A stretch of DNA of 64,000 bases, from assembly GCA_905250885.1 (NCBI GenBank), contig CAJNOQ010000084.1, forward strand, positions 1 through 64,000. The letters run 5' to 3'. A model generated the notes under the pieces. The model was not told the DNA's origin. It worked only from the letters and a program-made list of their open reading frames with translations, and made no database searches. Made by a program: the position numbers and the translations under genes. Numbering within the stretch: the stretch's first letter is position 1; every line of letters begins with the position of its first letter. This document shows positions 58,094 through 64,000 of the stretch, in pieces. Source of the stretch: Didymodactylos carnosus. Its lineage: Eukaryota; Rotifera; Eurotatoria; Philodinida; Philodinidae.

Positions 58094-60146
58094 TACTACC
58101 GTGCTCCAAAGTCCATGGTTAGACTTTGTAAAATAGATAACTTACACTATCAAAGGTACATGTTTTTTGGAGTCTCTTGTGTAAAAAAAAGTGGGGTTTT
58201 GTAGAAAAATTTCTGGAGTTGGAACTTGACATTTTTGTGATTGATAAGCCACACTCAGGTATTTTCAGATATACAAAAGGTCCATCGAGTCTTTCGAATC
58301 GCTTTTTTCAATATCATGTGCCATTAATAACCCTTTGTTATAAAATTCTCCACGAATAGTATTCATGAATGTAAGTAATACACTAAAAATGAGTTCTAGA
58401 AGATGATTCATTTTTGATAATTTTTAAATTTAATCACAGAAAAACTTTCACTGAGATTTAATTCTAACGTTTTTGAATAGCAATAGCAAAATTCTAACTG
58501 GTTGTATATCATTTGATACGATTGCAGTAACATTATTAAACTGTGTTTTTTTTTATCTTAACCATCCTGTTTATTAAGAAAAGATACAACAAACTTGACT
58601 AAGTGAGCAGACCGAGGTCTGTGATGCAGAGTCAACTGAACAGTCTAACGAAGAACTAAGACAAATACACATATAGACTCTACTTGTGAATATAACAATA
58701 AAAAAGAAAGTACAACAATAGACAAATGTTTTTGAGTCTGTGATCATATTTTGAAAGCTGATATTAGTAAGAAGTAAAGCGGGAAGTATATGTTGTGCTC
58801 TAGATTGCAGCAGTTATCAATAAGAAAGAAGAAATGTTTTATCAGTCTTTCACATCAAAACAGATCTGACTGGATGATATAGTCGGTAACAGCTTTGACA
58901 ATAATCTTGATTTCTTGTGTTAGAGAAATTTCCAGAATTAAAGTTTTTAAATCAAAAGAAAGATGACTTTATCAATCAACTGTATCAAACTGTATCAATG
59001 CGAGTTCTTTAATGTACACACACTGTTGGATACAGGATACTAAAAGATTCAGCTTCAGTGAGAAACTTACTTGAATCTTACTAAGATATCCATTACATTC
59101 TCTAAGATTTTTTGAAGATTGGGTGTGAATCTGCTAGAATCTTGATAGTAAGAACTATCACGTTTTTTAATAACATTCATAGTTCTGGGACTGATACCAG
59201 TGACAGTACCATGGTTCTAGAGAACCAAAAATATTGAAATTTGTGAATTCAGCTTTTGTGAAGTTACTAGCTAGAAAAAAATTGACTTTAAAAATGTCCG
59301 AATAATAGGTTGTTAACGGTCCATAATGGTGCAATAACGGTCTTAAAATGAAAATGATAAAATGTCCATTTTTTTTTATCGTGATAAAACTGCCACTTTT
59401 AGGTATTAAAATATTCCCAGTTTAAGTGCATAAAAACGGTCGAAAAAATTGTCACAATAGTCCAAAAATGCCCATTCAACAAATATTAGATGGATTATAA
59501 ATAGACGACCTCAGATGTAATACACACATTGTTAATTGAGTAATCCTTCAACTGTGATATCAAAAGGCTGAAATGCATAGGAATCATTGTCTGAAAAAAA
59601 TGTGTCAATAGACATTGAAGGTGTAGAATAACGAGTGGATGAAAAAATGTTCTATATTATACATCTCAGAGATTTACGTACATAGTAAAATGTTGACATG
59701 CATAGCATATTTATACAAATAATGAGTTTTCTTATCATTGCCATAAAGTTTTTTTAATAAACTAGAAACTAGACTATATGTAATAACAAAAAAACAATAA
59801 CAATTATCCACAAATTTGTATTTATTAATTATCTAACAAGAAAAGAACCATGTCTTTGCTCTTACTATGTATTCTATGGCATTGGAAACAACTGCGCATA
59901 CAATTTTCTTCGTTTAAAGCGTAATAACTGCCGAGTCTATTAGATCTGTGTCAATAAAGCATAGTGCAACAGTTCACAAGACTACATTTGCCATATCAAT
60001 TCCAAAAATAGAAAGTTCGATCCTAAATATTGTTCTTTGTTTTCTTTTTGAAAATTGAGACAAAAAGTTTAGATATAAAGATCTGGATTTTATACACTAT
60101 TTATTCTATCTTTTTATTTTATTTTTTTATTTTAGTAACAAAAGTG
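58094..60146. other. Intergenic DNA and NHL gene upstream flank
   Basis: No gene. Short AACGGTC/GTCCA words recur at about 59,310-59,465. Near 60,134 a TTTTATTTTAG acceptor precedes the NHL start by 13 bases, so the NHL message probably has a 5' UTR intron or is trans-spliced. An in-frame hydrophobic extension upstream (60,030-60,146) lacks an ATG. Confidence 0.4.
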
Positions 60147-60968
60147 ATGGCTGATAATAAAAAAATTGACTTTAAATTAAAGAGTAATATTGGCTCGCTA
60201 GAATTTGGAAAACCGTTTATTAGTGGTCCACGTGGTATTGCTTATCGATCAAGCGATAATCTATTATTCATAGCCGATTCTAAAAATGAACGTGTTGTTG
60301 GTTTTACCGAAGATAATAAACTGGCTAAAATTATTAGTCATTACGGTATGAAAAATGGTCTTTGTGTTATGAGCAATGGGCAGTTGCTAATGACAGATGA
60401 AATTCAGATTGTTTTACTTAACAACGATTTACGTTTGATAAGAACATTTGGCCAAGACGATATTGATGCTGGTTTTACTAATTACCAGGGAATATGTGTT
60501 GATAGTAACGATCTTATTTATGTATGTGATCAAGCCACACGTCAAATTAAAGTTTATGATCCCAAAACTTTAAGTATTGTTCGGTTTTTTGGTAACAAAA
60601 ATCTATTTAGCTCTTTGGCTTATTGTACAGTAAGCAATGATTATTGTTTTATCACAGATCCTCAGGGCAGTTGCGTACACCAGTTTACAATTGATGGACA
60701 GTTTGTCAGTCGATTTGGAAACGAAACAACTGAGTATTTTCAAACACCATTATCTAGTCCTCGAGGAATTATGCCGATTAATAATAACAAACACTTATTA
60801 GTTGCTGATAGCCATAATGATCGTTTGGTTGTATTCGATAATGATGGAAAATGTGTACAGTTAATCACAGAAAGAATTGATTATCCTGAAAGTCTTGCTA
60901 CGAATAAAAATGAAGACATCTTTGTGACAATGCGCGACACAATTGGACTTTTTTCAACAAAAAATTAA
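60147..60968 (+). CDS. Six-blade NHL-repeat (beta-propeller) protein
   Basis: A 273-aa single-exon protein made almost only of NHL blades. These lie at about 26-60 (GPRGIAYRSSDNLLFIADSK), 69-100, 112-148 (YQGICVDSNDLIYVCDQ), 156-190, 203-240 (SPRGIMPINNNKHLLVADS) and 246-270. Each blade keeps the G-(I/L)-x-V ... D-x-x-(N/D)-x-R-(V/I)-x-x-(F/Y) pattern. NHL propellers bind RNA, proteins or peptides; TRIM-NHL proteins carry one at the C-terminus, but no RING, B-box or coiled coil precedes this one. No signal peptide is seen from the ATG at 60,147 (MADNKKIDF), so it is probably intracellular. The start is chosen because it directly follows a splice-acceptor-like tract. The specific role is unknown. 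Confidence 0.85.
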   Translation: MADNKKIDFKLKSNIGSLEFGKPFISGPRGIAYRSSDNLLFIADSKNERVVGFTEDNKLAKIISHYGMKNGLCVMSNGQLLMTDEIQIVLLNNDLRLIRTFGQDDIDAGFTNYQGICVDSNDLIYVCDQATRQIKVYDPKTLSIVRFFGNKNLFSSLAYCTVSNDYCFITDPQGSCVHQFTIDGQFVSRFGNETTEYFQTPLSSPRGIMPINNNKHLLVADSHNDRLVVFDNDGKCVQLITERIDYPESLATNKNEDIFVTMRDTIGLFSTKN

Positions 60969-61437
60969 TTGCGTTGATGTTGTTACGAGAAACACTACAT
61001 GCTACTTATCTTCCACCTTTGACTAATTTCACTTGCGTAGAATTACTCAAGCAATATGCAGTTTTAAGCTATGAGCCAATTTTTTGCGTTCGTTCATCTT
61101 CTTCATCGATCATCTAATAAATTATGTCCATTCTCAGAAACTTATTGATAACACAAGATAGCATTTTTGAATTATCTTAACTATTCTTTTTCGTGAAATG
61201 TGGCACGGTAGTTTTTCTAATAGAAATACTGAAAGACAAACACCGAAATGTAGGTGAAGTTAGTAGGAGAGTTGTTGTAGAGACGTATAGAACTAATTTG
61301 CACTCTAATAATTCTCACTAAAGTCCTGTGGATTCTCAAAATACAATTATTGAGGGATTTGAGACACTTACACTAATACCACCTAGTAAAAATGATTGAA
61401 AAGTGTTTTGTCGTCTAATTTAGACTTTTTGCATCTT
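60969..61437. other. NHL gene 3' flank
   Basis: AATAAA at about 61,115 is a plausible poly(A) signal. Nothing else is recognised. Confidence 0.4.
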
Positions 61438-61625
61438 CCCTAGAGAACGTACTTGCACTAAGTACTTCGTCTACGTAATGAAGCCGGTACTTGCCTTTTT
61501 TCCAAAAGTATATTTACTTGTAAGTACTTGTCCTTACTTGCCAAGTAGTTTCAGAAAGTACTTCTTAGCAATAAGGAAGTATTTCGATCATTGACAAGTA
61601 CTTGCATGAAGTACGTTCTCTAGGG
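61438..61625. mobile_element. MITE, 188 bp, ends CCCTAGAGAACGTACTT
   Basis: Perfect 17-bp terminal inverted repeats (CCCTAGAGAACGTACTT at the left; AAGTACGTTCTCTAGGG at 61,609-61,625). The interior is packed with the palindromic word AAGTACTT(G) in both orientations. Flanking bases are CTT on the left and TTG on the right, so a target duplication is at most 2 bp (TT). TTAA, as piggyBac would give, is absent. Superfamily not assigned. Confidence 0.82.
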
Positions 61626-62029
61626 TTGTAAATTCTTCAGAAGGATTGAACTAGAAAATAAAATAGTAGAATTTTCAGAAAATCTACCAGAATATTGTTC
61701 ATTTCACTCTGTGTTCGAAGGAGAGGATGTAGAGATTTAAAATCGGATCCAAAGGTTTCAAACTTAGTACCCCGTTTCGTTCAACTTGTTCCTCCTACTT
61801 AACCTTTGGATCCTGTTTCGAAAGTCATTGATCTAACTTTATACATATGTCGCAGAAACAAATGAAATGTAGAAGAGTTTAAAATATTTCGAAGAGTAAA
61901 TAAAGTTTATAAATAAATAAAAAAAGTCATAGTGAATGCATTTTAATAGAAGAAACGTGCACTTATTTTTATTTGAAAATTACATATAATCTATTTTCTC
62001 AAAATTGACACTGCTTTTGAGAACGATAA

Positions 62030-62512
62030 AGAAAGAAAATGTTTAAACATTTTGAACAAACTTCGTTCTTCGAATAGCATTCTATTCCACATTTGACGTT
62101 TTTTGCTCGACATGGACAGGATAGTAGCACATTTACCATTGCAATGTCATGCTTCAACAACAATCAAACTTGTACCAACATCTTCCTTACATGCTTGGAT
62201 GAACGTTATTGTTTACTGTAACAGAGTTGAATCAATTGGACATACATCTTCCAAACCACATTTATTCAAATCTAATAAATCAGAAGCCGTAATAGAATAC
62301 ACCTTGTATTGTACAAAGTTTATATGTAACATTTCCATCAGATGATAGTTGTATTGATACCACTTTACATGAAAATATTTTGGGTATTTCACACTTACTT
62401 GTAATGGTAATATTACTTCGTCGAACATTATACGTTTAATAACAGATTTTGAACAAAATTTTTGATCAAGTTTTGATACTTGATCATCCAGTTTTTCGTA
62501 AAACAACTCCAT
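62030..62512 (-). pseudogene. Cys-rich protein gene relic
   Basis: A minus-strand frame from ATG 62,512 (MELFYEKLDDQVSKLDQKF) stays coding-like to about 62,030. It is interrupted by two in-frame stops, TAA about 62,213-62,215 and TGA about 62,147-62,149. The later part is Cys-rich: LNKCGLEDVCPIDSTL, then FIQACKEDVGTSLIVVEA, then HCNGKCATILSMSS. Cys spacing suggests an extracellular disulphide-bonded module, but no family is recognised. A consensus donor (CAA|GTAAGT) near 62,400 and other splice-like words could only make introns of about 30-36 nt, shorter than any intron in the intact genes, so I treat it as a pseudogene. Confidence 0.45.
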
Positions 62513-62665
62513 TATTAATGGAAAAAGAGGTTCTCTGTTAAATCATCAACTGTTTACTAAAACGCTTTTATTTCTTGCCTTATAAATGCATTCACTATGA
62601 CTTTTTTATTTATTTATAAATTTTATTTATTCCTGTAGGAATACAGGTGACAGAACGTGTTTGCT

Positions 62666-62766
62666 AGGAATATTTAAAATATTTCCTATAGAAATAAATC
62701 AAATTTTAATTTGAACTAGTTCATATTAAAATTTTATTTATTTCTAGGGATATTTTAAATTCTCCT
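62666..62766. repeat. 101-bp near-perfect palindrome
   Basis: Centred on GAACTAGTTC (62,713-62,722). The inner arms AAATTTTAATTTGAAC / TTCATATTAAAATTT pair with one mismatch. The match continues outward through AGAAATAAAT / ATTTATTTCT to AGGAATATTTAAAATATTTC / ATATTTTAAATTCTCCT. A foldback element or cruciform-prone site. Confidence 0.75.
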
Positions 62767-64000
62767 ACATTTCATTTATTCCTGCGACATATTTTACATA
62801 ATATATAATTGAACAGTTGTACACTTGAAGATCAAACGTGGCATTTCTTCTTGATATCTCAAGGAGACCTATCGGATCGTTTTTTATCATTATCATTGTC
62901 AGTAAACGAAATCCAGCAAGGATATTCCATTTTATTTTCCAGATGGGCATAGTTCGGCAAGCCGGTCGAGATTTATTTTGTAGGGTAATACAGTCATTTA
63001 GTGCCTGGCTTTGTTTAATAAAATGGATCTATTTTCACGAATCTCATACGGAAATTTTAGCAGTATTCACAGCGTGTACGCACTTAATGTGCGAATACTT
63101 ACGAAAGAAATTGACACTTGTGAGCACGCGTGTAATGGTCAGGAAACTTTTTCTCATCATATTTTTCGCACGTGATGACGAGTGAAAGTCGAAAAATGGT
63201 TTTTGAACATACGTGAAAAGAAATTCGGGAAAATTCAAACGTGATCAGATGTTTGATATTACAGCTGCATGACTCCAACGCCATGAAATTTTCTCTACAG
63301 GATATTGCCAAAAATTCTCGAGTTTTCTTTAAATTGATGAATTTTTGTCTCGAAGACGTATGACAATCGTTAGATCAAGAAACTTCTGTTACACACACAT
63401 CAAAGTCTTCTTTATGTCGTTACTCAATTCAGTAGCTATAAACATATCAGAAATTACTGACAGAACTTCTTTCATATTACCTAGGCTCTTTTAACAAGTC
63501 TATAATACGATTTATAGACAAGTGCTTACATACACCATCTACTTTCACCTTTGTTTTATTATTCGCAAAAGAGAAACTAAATGATCTTGTAGAATAACAA
63601 CAAAAGAAAGAAGAAAAAAATACCAGGTCGATAAAATAAAAGTGTGTGCGAGAGAGAGAGAGAGAGAGAGAGAAAGGAAGAGAGAGAGAGAGATGTAAAA
63701 ATTTGTACATTAGTGATTATAACCAACCAGAAGAAATGCTGACAGGCAGGAAAAAAAACGTACAAAACAAAAAAGACTCGTTGGATTATGCATTTTTCCA
63801 TAACCGCCTACGAAATAAAAATTTCGATCTGTGCTCGATTTACAGCAATATATAACTATGAAGAAAAAAAATCGATTGTTAGATGTTATCTCTCATAAGC
63901 AAATTCAGATCAAAATGACAATAACAGAAAACAGTCGAGTAAGAATAATTCCATTCTCTCATAAGCTAAATATAATAATAATAAGACTGTAGTAAACAAA
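62767..64000. other. Intergenic DNA to the window end
   Basis: No gene supported; open frames on both strands at 62,838-63,311 overlap each other and show no motif. Confidence 0.4.
63650..63693. repeat. (GA)n microsatellite
   Basis: About 20 GA units with a short AAAGGAAG interruption, read directly. The overlapping Arg/Glu or Leu/Ser open frames are artefacts of it. Confidence 0.9.

Noticed and set aside
60030-60146. Membrane-anchor-like N-terminal extension of the NHL protein
   Set aside because: No ATG opens it and a splice-acceptor tract ends just before the MADNKK start; more likely a 5' intron.
61438-61625. piggyBac-type MITE because of the CCCTAGA start
   Set aside because: The TTAA target duplication required for piggyBac is absent on both sides.
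63477-63855. Ser/Leu-rich and Arg/Glu-rich open frames
   Set aside because: Translation of the (GA)n microsatellite.

Overview
The window is animal nuclear DNA. It is AT-rich and gene-poor, with single-copy metazoan genes split by very short GT-AG introns (mostly 53-85 nt) and scattered decayed mobile elements. Orthologues recognised by eye are a puromycin-sensitive (M1) aminopeptidase, a FoxL1-type forkhead factor, COP9 signalosome subunit 6, a USP44/49-type deubiquitinase, a CKLF/plasmolipin-type MARVEL protein and an intronless six-blade NHL protein. Tiny introns, NHL proteins, MULE remnants and a GIY-YIG remnant suggest a small protostome; a rotifer, perhaps bdelloid, is my best guess. 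That guess is inference and was not tested by any search.

Layout. 0-5.5 kb: a coiled-coil coding remnant, then the 15-exon aminopeptidase gene (+), whose first exon appears to encode a mitochondrial-type leader. 5.5-21 kb: about 15.5 kb without a convincing gene, holding simple repeats, two SINE-like pieces and a 430-bp foldback element. 21.0-22.5 kb: FoxL1 (+), with the forkhead box cut into five exons, three of them only 30, 39 and 15 nt. 22.5-30.7 kb: mostly empty, with a possible zinc-finger gene remnant and a CAAGTC-rich foldback. 30.7-33.1 kb: a frameshifted multi-pass membrane gene and a 5'-truncated LINE. 34.4-34.9 kb: a duplicated block and a diverged minisatellite. 35.4-41.7 kb: CSN6 and the 18-exon USP gene in tandem on the minus strand, about 0.9 kb apart. 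41.7-49.1 kb: empty except for small repeats and a 164-bp hAT-type MITE with a perfect 8-bp target duplication. 49.2-50.2 kb: the MARVEL gene (+). 52.4-58.1 kb: a transposon graveyard with a pogo/Tigger-type gene (decayed, but still carrying a host-like 59-nt intron) and a MULE derivative with 109-bp terminal inverted repeats enclosing a GIY-YIG fragment. 60.1-61.0 kb: the NHL gene (+). 61.4-62.8 kb: a 188-bp MITE, a Cys-rich pseudogene and a 101-bp palindrome.

Functional links. USP44/49 and CSN6 sit in tandem and both belong to ubiquitin/NEDD8 removal, so co-expression is plausible but unproven. The large empty flanks of FoxL1 fit a developmental regulator with distant control elements. I saw no rRNA, convincing tRNA, CRISPR array, LTR element or capsid- or envelope-bearing element. 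The strongest unusual signals are the microexons inside the forkhead box, the symmetric-exon basic tail of the USP, the spliced pogo-derived pseudogene, and the variety of unrelated foldback elements.
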